This document shows positions 1 to 6,912 of a DNA stretch of 7,534 bases, piece after piece. The notes beneath the pieces were generated by a model. The model did not search any database. It was not told where the DNA came from and saw nothing but the letters and a program-made list of their open reading frames with translations. This stretch comes from an uncultured Lachnoanaerobaculum sp. Its GTDB lineage: Bacteria; Bacillota; Clostridia; Lachnospirales; Lachnospiraceae. Position 1 is the first letter of the stretch, and every line of letters starts with the position of its first letter. Location: assembly GCF_938015485.1 (NCBI RefSeq), contig NZ_CALLVU010000146.1, forward strand, positions 1 to 7,534, in the 5' to 3' direction. The position numbers were made by a program, and so were the translations under genes.

Positions 1-136
1 TACAAACATACAAATAGTCTCAATATAACAAATCAATAGTTTTCAAGTTAAGAGGACTTTTTACGCCAAAGTGTAGAAGTCCTCCTTTTTTATTCTCAAA
101 AAGCAAACCACAGAACAGGAAAAGGAGGATAACTAA
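1..136. other. Non-coding leader at window start
   Basis: I see no gene here. There is no ATG on the plus strand in this stretch. The only long open frame is antisense, very rich in Phe and Leu, and overlaps the real gene that follows. The stretch holds the hairpin at 52-91 and, at its end, a strong Shine-Dalgarno site (AAAGGAGGA, 121-129) for the gene at 137. I could not find a convincing promoter between the hairpin and that gene, so the gene may depend on read-through from upstream. The gene upstream of the window is not visible. Confidence 0.6.
52..91 (+). terminator. Rho-independent terminator or attenuator hairpin
   Basis: GAGGACTT (52-59) pairs perfectly with AAGTCCTC (77-84). Inside it a second stem continues: TACGC (62-66) pairs with GTGTA (71-75) with one G-T wobble, closing on a CAAA loop (67-70). 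The two stems are separated only by a small bulge (60-61 against 76). Six T residues follow at 86-91. This is the form of an intrinsic terminator on the plus strand. It lies 45 bp ahead of the next start codon, so it either ends an upstream gene or acts as a leader attenuator for the gene at 137. The sequence alone cannot separate these. Confidence 0.8.
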
Positions 137-400
137 GTGGCTAAAGAATATTACCTTTATGTGAAAGGAAAAGCCGTACCTGTAAGCGAAGAAGAAAAAC
201 AAAAGCTTGAGGAAGAAGAACGAAAAATAAATGAAAGAAAAGATAGGATTCACCAAAATTATTTGAAGCGTAAAGCAAACGGCAAACAACAGGAATATGA
301 GGACAGATACAAGGCAAGGAGAGAGGAGAAAAAACAGGAAAAGCTAAAGAGTTTGAAAAGAACAGGGATAAAGCTAAAGGATTTAGATGGTAATTTGTAG
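137..400 (+). CDS. Small, highly charged hypothetical protein, possibly ICE-associated
   Basis: This is an 87-residue protein of unknown function. The GTG start is chosen because AAAGGAGGA lies seven bases upstream. Residues 1-20 (MAKEYYLYVKGKAVPVSEEE) resemble the opening of short sigma-factor-like proteins carried by Firmicutes ICEs (pattern YYxYVxGxxVxVSEE), from memory of that family. From residue 20 on it becomes a Lys/Glu/Arg-rich, probably helical or coiled-coil segment. About half of all residues are charged (18 K, 8 R, 14 E, 4 D), with a net positive charge. It has no cysteine, no signal peptide and no membrane segment, so it should be cytoplasmic. I see no sigma region 4 helix-turn-helix in it. 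It is separated from tetR by 95 bp with a fresh promoter, so it is probably not part of the transport operon. It may be the edge of the surrounding mobile element. The coding call is fairly firm; the family link is tentative. Confidence 0.7.
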   Translation: MAKEYYLYVKGKAVPVSEEEKQKLEEEERKINERKDRIHQNYLKRKANGKQQEYEDRYKARREEKKQEKLKSLKRTGIKLKDLDGNL

Positions 401-413
401 GATTTGTGATATA

Positions 414-442
414 TTGACTAAAAGCTAAAAATATGATAATAT
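414..442 (+). promoter_or_regulatory. Sigma-A type promoter of tetR and the transport operon
   Basis: A -35 box TTGACT (414-419) is followed by a 17-base spacer and a -10 box TAATAT (437-442). TGA (434-436) directly before the -10 gives an extended -10 (TGN) element. Transcription would start near 449, inside the repeated operator region, about 45 bases ahead of the tetR start. No terminator is seen between here and the end of the window, so this promoter may drive all genes from tetR to the S component. Alternative -10 registers (GATAAT at 435-440, spacer 15) fit less well. Confidence 0.6.
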
Positions 443-470
443 AACTATCAAAGATAATATAATTATCAAA
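435..470. promoter_or_regulatory. Tandem palindromic operator, likely bound by the TetR protein
   Basis: Two copies of an 18-bp unit lie head to tail: GATAATATAACTATCAAA (435-452) and GATAATATAATTATCAAA (453-470), differing at one base. The first 15 bases of the second copy are a perfect inverted repeat (GATAAT-ATA-ATTATC). The first copy has one mismatch in its arms. The first copy covers the -10 box and the second lies just past the likely transcription start, which suits repression. The neighbouring TetR-family gene starts 26 bp downstream, so autoregulation is the natural reading. Binding itself is inferred. Confidence 0.7.
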
Positions 471-480
471 AAAGAAAATG

Positions 481-488
481 AGAGGTGA
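481..488 (+). promoter_or_regulatory. Ribosome binding site of tetR
   Basis: AGAGGTGA pairs with the 3' end of 16S rRNA and sits seven bases before ATG at 496. It fixes that start codon for the regulator. Confidence 0.8.
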
Positions 489-495
489 AAGTTAG

Positions 496-1137
496 ATGTC
501 TTATTGCTCTGATATAACAAAAAATAGAATTTTAGAATGTGCTAAAGGGGAATTTTTAAGCAAAGGATTCGAAAATGCACAGGTAGCTGAAATTGCTAAA
601 TTAGCAAAAGTAACTACAGGAGCTATTTATCGTCATTTCAAAAATAAGGAAGCATTATTTTTTGCTCTAATTGAAGAGGAATATAATTACACATTAGATG
701 TTGTTTCTGATGTTGAAAAAAGGAGCGAACAAAAAACTATTAGGATAGACTCTGATTTAGTCGATGATGAAGCAATTATAGAAAATTTATTCTTGGAAAC
801 AATGCTATTTGTTGATTATATGTATGCACATTTTGATAACTTTAAGCTGATTTTTGCGTGTAGCAAAGGGTCGCAAGTAGAAAACTTTATTGAGGATATT
901 ACTGAAAGATATACAGCTAAAAATATGAAGCTTATTCTTTTCAACGCTAAACAAGAGCAAATTATCACAGAGATTAAAGAGTTTGAAGTTCATGTCATTA
1001 CAAAAGGCTATATTACATCTCTATGCGAGTGTATTCTTCATGATATACCGCATGATAATGTTGGCGAATATATTAGAAGCATTGTTGTTTTTCAATATTA
1101 TGGTTGGCAAGGCTTAATGAAGAAAAACAACAAATAA
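496..1137 (+). CDS. TetR/AcrR-family transcriptional regulator
   Basis: This 213-residue protein has the usual TetR length. The DNA-binding domain covers about residues 8-56: helix 1 (KNRILECAKGEFLSKGF), then a helix-turn-helix from about residue 29 to 48 with the recognition helix TTGAIYRHF and the family-typical FKNKEALF that follows. Residues 60-213 are a helical ligand-binding and dimerisation domain with no sequence motif that would name the ligand. The ATG start is supported by AGAGGTGA seven bases upstream. It lies first in the transport operon, 57 bp before the first ABC gene, and directly behind the tandem operator at 435-470. It therefore probably represses itself and the transporters until a ligand, perhaps the transported compound, binds. 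TetR membership is firm; ligand and targets are inferred. Confidence 0.92.
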   Translation: MSYCSDITKNRILECAKGEFLSKGFENAQVAEIAKLAKVTTGAIYRHFKNKEALFFALIEEEYNYTLDVVSDVEKRSEQKTIRIDSDLVDDEAIIENLFLETMLFVDYMYAHFDNFKLIFACSKGSQVENFIEDITERYTAKNMKLILFNAKQEQIITEIKEFEVHVITKGYITSLCECILHDIPHDNVGEYIRSIVVFQYYGWQGLMKKNNK

Positions 1138-1181
1138 ATTTTTTCAAAGGGTTAGCGATAACTAATTGATCATCTGTTTGT

Positions 1182-1189
1182 AGGGGGTG
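1182..1189 (+). promoter_or_regulatory. Ribosome binding site for a TTG start
   Basis: AGGGGGTG lies five bases before TTG at 1195. It decides in favour of this non-ATG start for the first half-transporter. The first in-frame ATG lies far inside the protein, in the first membrane-segment region, and would cost its N-terminal helix. Confidence 0.7.
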
Positions 1190-1194
1190 TTTTC

Positions 1195-2946
1195 TTGAAA
1201 AGTAACAATAAAAATGTCATTTCAGAGTTGCTTAAATACGCTGATGGCGAGAAAAAACAATTATACAAATCAATTTTATTAGCCACTATCGGGGAACTGT
1301 TTGGAATGATTCCTTTTTTAGCAATAGCAAAGTTGATAGAAAAAATTTATCAGTCAGAACTGTCATTTCAAACAGTGCTTTCTATAACTCTTGCAGCTTT
1401 AGGAGGACAAATTTTAAAAGGCATTTTCACTTTGTATTCAACAATGACTTCACATAAAGCAACATTTCACATTTTGAAAAACATAAGAAGCTTAGTTGCA
1501 GAAAAAATGTTAAGAGTACCTATGGGGGTAATGATAGATACACCTATAGGTAAATTTAAAAATTTGATTGTAGATACAATATCGAAACTTGAAGATTCAA
1601 TGGCTCATTTTATGCCGGAGATAACATCAAGTATAGTATCTCCTGTTTTATTTTTGGTTTTGATTTTTGCTTTGGACTATAGGATGGGATTGGCTTCGTT
1701 ACTTACAATTCCTTTGGGAATGCTTGGATATATAGGGATGATGAAAGATTATGAGTTTAGAAGCAAAACTTATACGACTGCTCAAAATAATATGAATAGC
1801 ACATTGGTTGAATATGTTAATGGCATTGAGGTCATAAAAGCTTTTAATCATAGTACATCTTCATATGAAAAATTTACGAGTGCAATTCAATTTTTCCATG
1901 ATAGTACCCTTGCTTGGTGGAAACAAAGCTGGTTATGGTCAGCATTTGTTCAAGCAGTTATGCCGTCAACACTTTTGGGGACTTTGCCAGTTGGTGCATA
2001 TCTATATATGAATTCTCAAATATCTCTATCAAATTTCATTGTGTGTATTATCTTACCTATCGGCTTTATTGCACATTTAATGAAAATCGGAAAGTATTCG
2101 GAGCAATTCAGTATGGTTAAGGCGAGTTTAGATGTAATAGATGAATTTTTATCGACAGAGGAACTTAAAAGACCAAAAGAGAGAGCAGTTCTTGATAATA
2201 CTCTGTATCGTTTTGTAAATGTTTCGTTTGCTTATGATAAAGAACTTGTTTTAAAGAATATCAGGTTTGAATTAAAACCAAATACAGTAACGGCACTGGT
2301 TGGCAACTCAGGATCCGGAAAATCAACTATAGCAAAGTTAATGGCTGGCTTTTGGGATCCAACAGCAGGTAACATAATTTATGGAGGTAAAAAAATTTCT
2401 GAAATTCCATTTGAACAGCTAACAAGTGAGATAAGCTATGTTGCTCAAGATAATTTTTTATTTAATACAAGTATAAAAGAAAATATAAAAATGGGAAACC
2501 CAACTGCAAGTGATGAGGAGGTTATTGAGGCGGCTAAATCTGCATCTTGCCATGACTTTATTATGGAACTTGAAGATGGATATAACACAAAGGTTGGTGA
2601 TGCAGGAGGTTCTTTGTCGGGTGGAGAAAGGCAAAGAATTACCATTGCAAGAGCAATGTTAAAACAATCTAAGGTAATAATTTTAGATGAAGCAACTGCA
2701 TTTGCGGATCCAGAAAATGAATATCTCATTCAAAGTGCAATTAACAATCTTATTAAAGGAAAGACTCTTATAGTGGTTGCTCACAGACTTTCTACTATTA
2801 CAAATGCTGATACAATCCTTGTTATGAAAGATGGAGAAATTGTAGAGAATGGAACTCATGAAAATCTTGTGAAAAAAGATGGAGTATATGCTTCCTTGTG
2901 GAAAAATTATGTGGGCAGACTAGATGACGGAAAGGAGGCGATTTAA
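1195..2946 (+). CDS. ABC half-transporter (membrane plus ATPase domain), YbtP/IrtA-like
   Basis: This 583-residue protein has a membrane domain with about six helices (roughly residues 25-47, 58-80, 140-160, 163-182, 240-270, 277-297), then an ATPase domain (about 335-575). The ATPase is intact: A-loop Tyr347, Walker A GNSGSGKS (370-377), Q-loop Gln418, signature LSGGE (474-478), Walker B VIILDE with catalytic Glu499, and H-loop His530. After Walker B it reads ATAFADPENE where common exporters have ATSALD. The membrane domain has LEDSMAHFMPE (132-142). From memory, both features recall siderophore-type proteins such as YbtP and IrtA, which import despite their exporter fold. It starts with TTG behind AGGGGGTG. 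Its stop codon abuts the start of the next, paralogous half-transporter, so a heterodimer is expected. Direction and substrate are unproven; drug or peptide export remains possible. Confidence 0.9.
   Translation: MKSNNKNVISELLKYADGEKKQLYKSILLATIGELFGMIPFLAIAKLIEKIYQSELSFQTVLSITLAALGGQILKGIFTLYSTMTSHKATFHILKNIRSLVAEKMLRVPMGVMIDTPIGKFKNLIVDTISKLEDSMAHFMPEITSSIVSPVLFLVLIFALDYRMGLASLLTIPLGMLGYIGMMKDYEFRSKTYTTAQNNMNSTLVEYVNGIEVIKAFNHSTSSYEKFTSAIQFFHDSTLAWWKQSWLWSAFVQAVMPSTLLGTLPVGAYLYMNSQISLSNFIVCIILPIGFIAHLMKIGKYSEQFSMVKASLDVIDEFLSTEELKRPKERAVLDNTLYRFVNVSFAYDKELVLKNIRFELKPNTVTALVGNSGSGKSTIAKLMAGFWDPTAGNIIYGGKKISEIPFEQLTSEISYVAQDNFLFNTSIKENIKMGNPTASDEEVIEAAKSASCHDFIMELEDGYNTKVGDAGGSLSGGERQRITIARAMLKQSKVIILDEATAFADPENEYLIQSAINNLIKGKTLIVVAHRLSTITNADTILVMKDGEIVENGTHENLVKKDGVYASLWKNYVGRLDDGKEAI
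2932..2938 (+). promoter_or_regulatory. Ribosome binding site for a GTG start, inside the preceding gene
   Basis: AAGGAGG lies within the last codons of the first half-transporter, eight bases before GTG at 2947. The stop TAA (2944-2946) and this GTG are adjacent, so translation of the two partners is probably coupled, as suits equal amounts of heterodimer subunits. Confidence 0.8.
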
Positions 2947-4671
2947 GTGATTGCGATTGTAAAACGAATATTAAAAATATCAGGGAAATATCGAAAAAAT
3001 GTAATCCTTGGTCTTATATTTAGTGGATTAAAATCATTTTTCGTTTCTTTGATGTTGTTGGCGGTTTTATTGATTATGATTAATCTTGAACAATTGAACA
3101 TGACTATTATTATGCAGGCAACAGCGATTATAGTTGTGAGTATATTCGGCAGATTCATATTTCAGTATCTTTGCGATAGAAAACTTAGTGCTTCAGGCTA
3201 CGAGATTTTTAAGGATAAAAGAATTGAAATAGGCGAAAAATTAAAGAAAGCTCCGATGGGATATTTTTCAGAAAAAAACTTAGGGACAATTCAAGCTGTT
3301 TTAACGACAACTATTTCCGACTTAGAAGCTATGGCAATGCTTGCGATGAACTTTATTGTTGGTGGATTTTTCCAAGCTCTAACTATGACAATCATGTTAT
3401 TAATCTTTTGTTTTCCGGTAGGGATGGTGTCTTTAATTGCGATAATCCTTGGAATAGTTGTTCTTAAATTAATCACAAAGAAAACTGAAAAATATTCTCC
3501 TATTATGCAAGATTCGCAGGAAATATTAGTTACAGAAGCAATTGAATATATCAGAGGAATTTCAGTGCTTCGTTCATTTAAGAAAGGGACTGATGGAAAA
3601 AACAAAGTTGAAAAAGCTTTTATGAGGAAATGCGAAGTTGATATAGAGGTCAATGAAGGTTCAGCTTATTTAATGAAATTATATGAAATGATTTTCAAGG
3701 TAGCAAGTTGTGCCTTAGTGTTTGTTGCTACGGTTTTATATATGAATTCACAAATTCCACTTTCATATGCACTGATGTTTATAGTATCTGCCTTTCTGAT
3801 TTTTTTGGAATTGGAGTTGGTCAGCGATGGAGCTTTTTTAAGTAGGATGCTTGCAACACAACTTAATAGACTGGAATATATTTCGGATATACCTTCACTT
3901 GATGATGGTGGAAAAGAGATTGATTTGGATTCCTATGATATTGAATTGAAAGATGTTTGTTTCGGCTATGGAGAAAGGGAGATTTTGAATAATATAAACT
4001 TGCAAATAAAGTCTAATAGCAGTTTAGCCATTGTGGGTGCTTCAGGTTCCGGGAAAACAACGCTATGTAATCTGATAGCAAGATTTTGGGATGTAAAAAA
4101 AGGTGAAGTTCTTATTGGTGGACATAATGTTAAGGATTTTACTTCTGAAAGCCTTTTAAAAAATATCAGTATGGTATTTCAGAAGGTGTATTTGTTTAAT
4201 GACACGATTGAAAACAATATAAAATTTGGAAATCCAAACGCAACACATGATGAGGTGGTGGAGGCTTGCAAGAAAGCTTGTTGCCACGATTTTATAACAA
4301 GCCTTAGTGATGGATACGACACTGTTGTTGGTGAGGGCGGTTCAACGCTATCAGGAGGAGAAAAACAAAGAATATCTATTGCAAGAGCTATTTTGAAAGA
4401 TGCACCAATTATTATTCTCGATGAAGCGACTTCAAGCGTAGATCCTGAAAACGAGTATATGTTAATCAGTGCAATTAAGGAATTAACAAAAAATAAAACA
4501 CTTATTAGTATTGCACATAGACTATCTACAGTAAGAGAAGCAGATCAAATTATTGTCATTGATAAAGGTAGAATTGTGCAACGAGGCAATCATAATGAAC
4601 TAATTGGTCAAGATGGAGTATATAAACATTTCATTGAAATTAAAAAACAATCTATTGGTTGGAAAATATAG
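2947..4671 (+). CDS. ABC half-transporter (membrane plus ATPase domain), YbtQ/IrtB-like partner
   Basis: This 574-residue protein has the same layout as its upstream neighbour: about six membrane helices in residues 18-295 and an ATPase from about 333. It shows A-loop Tyr341, Walker A GASGSGKT (364-371), signature LSGGE (468-472), Walker B IIILDE with catalytic Glu493, the D-loop wording SSVDPENE, and H-loop His524. Both half-transporters therefore keep consensus catalytic residues, unlike many heterodimeric exporters in which one site is degenerate. Both also share YMNSQI at matching places near the fifth membrane helix (here 265-270), a sign of descent from one duplicated gene. The start is GTG, directly after the previous stop, with AAGGAGG eight bases upstream. 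It most likely pairs with the upstream protein in the cytoplasmic membrane. YbtQ/IrtB likeness is from memory of the family; the substrate is unknown. Confidence 0.9.
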   Translation: MIAIVKRILKISGKYRKNVILGLIFSGLKSFFVSLMLLAVLLIMINLEQLNMTIIMQATAIIVVSIFGRFIFQYLCDRKLSASGYEIFKDKRIEIGEKLKKAPMGYFSEKNLGTIQAVLTTTISDLEAMAMLAMNFIVGGFFQALTMTIMLLIFCFPVGMVSLIAIILGIVVLKLITKKTEKYSPIMQDSQEILVTEAIEYIRGISVLRSFKKGTDGKNKVEKAFMRKCEVDIEVNEGSAYLMKLYEMIFKVASCALVFVATVLYMNSQIPLSYALMFIVSAFLIFLELELVSDGAFLSRMLATQLNRLEYISDIPSLDDGGKEIDLDSYDIELKDVCFGYGEREILNNINLQIKSNSSLAIVGASGSGKTTLCNLIARFWDVKKGEVLIGGHNVKDFTSESLLKNISMVFQKVYLFNDTIENNIKFGNPNATHDEVVEACKKACCHDFITSLSDGYDTVVGEGGSTLSGGEKQRISIARAILKDAPIIILDEATSSVDPENEYMLISAIKELTKNKTLISIAHRLSTVREADQIIVIDKGRIVQRGNHNELIGQDGVYKHFIEIKKQSIGWKI

Positions 4672-4679
4672 GTGATGAA

Positions 4680-6194
4680 ATGGGAGATGTAGTTATTGAT
4701 TTTGATAATGTAAGTTTCAGTTATGGAACACAAACAGAAGGAAGTCTCAGCGATATAAATTTCAAAGTTAAAGAAGGAGAATTTATTTTGCTTACTGGTC
4801 AGTCTGGTTCAGGGAAAACAACTGTTACAAGATTGATAAACGGCTTAATTCCACATTTCTTTGAAGGGGTTTTAACTGGAACTGTGAAAGTGTTAGGAAG
4901 TAATATAAAGACTGTTACTCCCGGAGAAATGGGTAAAAATACTGCTTCTATATTTCAAAATCCACGAAGTCAATTTTTTACAACGAATAGTACCAAGGAA
5001 GTGGCATTTGCTCTTGAAAATTATGGAATAGATAGAGATGAAATGATAGATAGAGTGAATTGTGCATTTCACGATTTTGAAGCTGAAAATCTTATGGATA
5101 GGGATATGTTTTCTTTATCTAGTGGTGAAAAACAGAAGATAGCGATTATAGCTGCAAAAACCTTGAATCCTAAGATTTATGTTTTCGATGAGCCATCTGC
5201 AAATTTAGATATTCCTTCAATTCTTAAATTGAAGGAAATAATGGAAAGCTTAAAGAAACAAGGACATACAGTGATTGTTTCAGAGCATAGATTGTTCTAC
5301 TTAAAAAATTTGGTAGATAAATGCTTGATAATGAAAGATGGAGAAATTGATAGGCAACTAAATCACGATGATATTGAAAATTTGAATGAAACAGATCTTC
5401 AAACATATAAACTTAGAACATTTAATTTGAGCAATATCAAGTATGGTTTGAAGAACAATGCACCTATTAGTAAGCAACAATCAGACTTTAAGGTGGAGAA
5501 TTTATCATTTTCGTATAATGCAAATAATTCGATTTTAAATAATTGTAATTTAGAAGGAAATTTTGGTGAAACAGTAGCTATAGTTGGACACAACGGAAGT
5601 GGCAAAACTACATTGGGAAAAATAATGTCAGGATTGTTAAAAGCAAGAGGTGGACAATTTTTTATTGAAGGTAAACTTACGAAGCAAAAGGAGTTATATA
5701 AAAGTGTATATTTTGTGATGCAAGATGCAGACTATCAACTGTACTCTGATTCTGTTGTTTCTGAGTTAATGCTCAGTTCTATGAATAGCATTAAGACTAT
5801 TAAGCAAAATGATGAGAAAATAGAAGATGCGATGAATTTATTGAATATTTCATCATTCAGAAATAGACATCCGCAAAGTTTATCAGGAGGGCAAAAGCAG
5901 CGAGTTACTATTGCGGCTGCAATAGCTTCAAATAAAAAAATTATGATTTTTGATGAGCCGACTAGTGGACTTGATTATGAGAATATGGAAATCGTATCTG
6001 AAGCAATTAATGCTCTTCGTAAAAAAGGGATACTGATTTTTGTTATTTCCCATGATTTAGAGTTTTTAAGTAGAGTAGCAACTAAAGCAGTTTTTATAGA
6101 AAATAATACTGTTAGCAAAAGGATAAATTTAAAGAAAAGTGATGAGTTTGAAACAATAAAAAGATTTTTACTACAGAGTGAGGTACATGAATAA
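4680..6194 (+). CDS. ECF transporter double ATPase (fused EcfA-EcfA')
   Basis: Two CbiO-type ATPase domains in one chain power an energy-coupling factor importer. I choose ATG at 4680 (504 residues) because TAGGTGAT lies just before it. The in-frame TTG at 4659 has no ribosome binding site and would overlap the previous gene. Domain 1: Walker A GQSGSGKT (40-47), CbiO-like NGLIPHFFEG, Q-loop region FQNPRSQFF, signature LSSGE (146-150), Walker B IYVFDE with Glu171, H-loop His203. A linker of about 50 residues follows. Domain 2: Walker A GHNGSGKT (303-310), QDADYQLY, signature LSGGQ (401-405), Walker B IMIFDE with Glu426, H-loop His458. Both halves look catalytically complete. It has no membrane segment and should dock on EcfT, whose start codon overlaps its stop (TAATG). 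Eight bases separate it from the preceding half-transporter gene. Confidence 0.93.
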   Translation: MGDVVIDFDNVSFSYGTQTEGSLSDINFKVKEGEFILLTGQSGSGKTTVTRLINGLIPHFFEGVLTGTVKVLGSNIKTVTPGEMGKNTASIFQNPRSQFFTTNSTKEVAFALENYGIDRDEMIDRVNCAFHDFEAENLMDRDMFSLSSGEKQKIAIIAAKTLNPKIYVFDEPSANLDIPSILKLKEIMESLKKQGHTVIVSEHRLFYLKNLVDKCLIMKDGEIDRQLNHDDIENLNETDLQTYKLRTFNLSNIKYGLKNNAPISKQQSDFKVENLSFSYNANNSILNNCNLEGNFGETVAIVGHNGSGKTTLGKIMSGLLKARGGQFFIEGKLTKQKELYKSVYFVMQDADYQLYSDSVVSELMLSSMNSIKTIKQNDEKIEDAMNLLNISSFRNRHPQSLSGGQKQRVTIAAAIASNKKIMIFDEPTSGLDYENMEIVSEAINALRKKGILIFVISHDLEFLSRVATKAVFIENNTVSKRINLKKSDEFETIKRFLLQSEVHE

Positions 6195-6895
6195 TGAGCA
6201 AATCTTGTAAACAAAATGGAATAAGATATGATCCAAGAATTAAGTTGTTACAAGTTTTAATTATAGGGGTTTTAGTATTTACTTTGACTGGTAAAAAGTA
6301 TGAAGTTCTACTTTTTTTGTCAGTATTTGCATATGGAATGATAAGCGGCATATACAAAACTTGTTTTAAATTTTTAGCTTTATATATAGTGTTGTTTATG
6401 GTAGCGGAAATAAGTCCATTATTTATTTCAACTACAATACACTATTTTTTCCTATGTTTTATAACATTGACTCTTGCAGCTATAAATATGATTAGAACAA
6501 GTGAAATATCTGAAGTATTAGCTTCCTTGCAAAATATGAAAATTCCATATTATATAAACATTCCACTAGCTGTTATATTAAGATTTTTTCCTACTCTAAA
6601 ACAGGATATTACTTGTATAAAGCAGGGAATTAAGACTAGAGGGATTGATATTTCTTTCCTTGGATTTTTAAAACATCCTTTTAAAGTTTATGAAATGATG
6701 TTGATTCCTATGTTAATGCGAATGTTATGTACTGCAACTGAGTTGTCGGCATCTGTTGAGACACGAGGACTTGGAGTTTCGTGTAAAAAAACTAGTTATA
6801 CAGAAGTCAAATTTCGTATGCTTGATATGTTATTGCTAGTAATAATGATGGTATTTTATCTAGCTATCATCATTATGAAAATAAAAAATATTTAA
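6194..6895 (+). CDS. ecfT: EcfT, transmembrane coupling subunit of the ECF transporter (CbiQ family)
   Basis: This 233-residue membrane protein links the ATPases to the substrate-binding subunit. Hydrophobic segments lie near residues 15-32, 37-52, 57-80, 83-100 and 209-229. The cytoplasmic coupling region between them holds the two family-defining arginine motifs, KTRGID (TRG 148-150) and ETRGLG (TRG 190-192), which sit in the grooves of the two ATPase domains. LRFFPTLKQD (129-138) is also typical of the family. ATG 6194 overlaps the stop of the ATPase gene by one base, with GAGGT (6180-6184) nine bases upstream inside that gene. This implies coupled translation. The next gene supplies the matching S component. 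The identification is firm. Confidence 0.93.
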   Translation: MSKSCKQNGIRYDPRIKLLQVLIIGVLVFTLTGKKYEVLLFLSVFAYGMISGIYKTCFKFLALYIVLFMVAEISPLFISTTIHYFFLCFITLTLAAINMIRTSEISEVLASLQNMKIPYYINIPLAVILRFFPTLKQDITCIKQGIKTRGIDISFLGFLKHPFKVYEMMLIPMLMRMLCTATELSASVETRGLGVSCKKTSYTEVKFRMLDMLLLVIMMVFYLAIIIMKIKNI

Positions 6896-6898
6896 AAA

Positions 6899-6906
6899 CA
6901 AGGAGA
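6899..6906 (+). promoter_or_regulatory. Ribosome binding site of the S component gene
   Basis: CAAGGAGA stands six bases before ATG at 6913, in the only sizeable gap (17 bp) between the ECF genes. It is a stronger site than that of ecfT and may favour higher output of the S component. Confidence 0.75.
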
Positions 6907-6912
6907 ATAATT

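Noticed and set aside
20..289. Antisense open frame of 89 codons, rich in Phe and Leu
   Set aside because: It covers the terminator hairpin and the opposite strand of the Lys/Glu-rich gene at 137, whose AAA and GAA codons read as Phe and Leu in reverse. It has no ribosome binding site.
401..495. Riboswitch for a cofactor or metal ahead of the transport genes
   Set aside because: The stretch is short and AT-only in its repeats, with no GC-rich stems. It is better explained by a promoter with protein operators.
1138..1194. Possible separate promoter or terminator between tetR and the first ABC gene
   Set aside because: The T run at 1139-1144 has no preceding stem, and no -35 and -10 pair with acceptable spacing stands out. 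Only the weak operator-like dyad is recorded.
1914..2120. Plus-strand open frame in a second register within the first half-transporter
   Set aside because: It is fully inside an intact coding region and its product resembles no known family. The same applies to 7047-7232 within the S component gene.
2445..3653. Antisense open frames opposite the two half-transporters (2445-2729, 2943-3158, 3291-3653)
   Set aside because: They lie inside well-defined ATPase and membrane domains, show no family motifs and would need antisense promoters that I do not see.
2003..3755. Near-identical 19-base stretch in both half-transporters (2003-2021 and 3737-3755)
   Set aside because: It encodes the shared LYMNSQI protein motif in matching positions, so it reflects gene duplication and selection on protein, not a separate DNA repeat or mobile element.
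5224..6357. Antisense open frames opposite the double ATPase and ecfT
   Set aside because: All are explained as shadows of firm genes on the plus strand and contain no recognisable domain.
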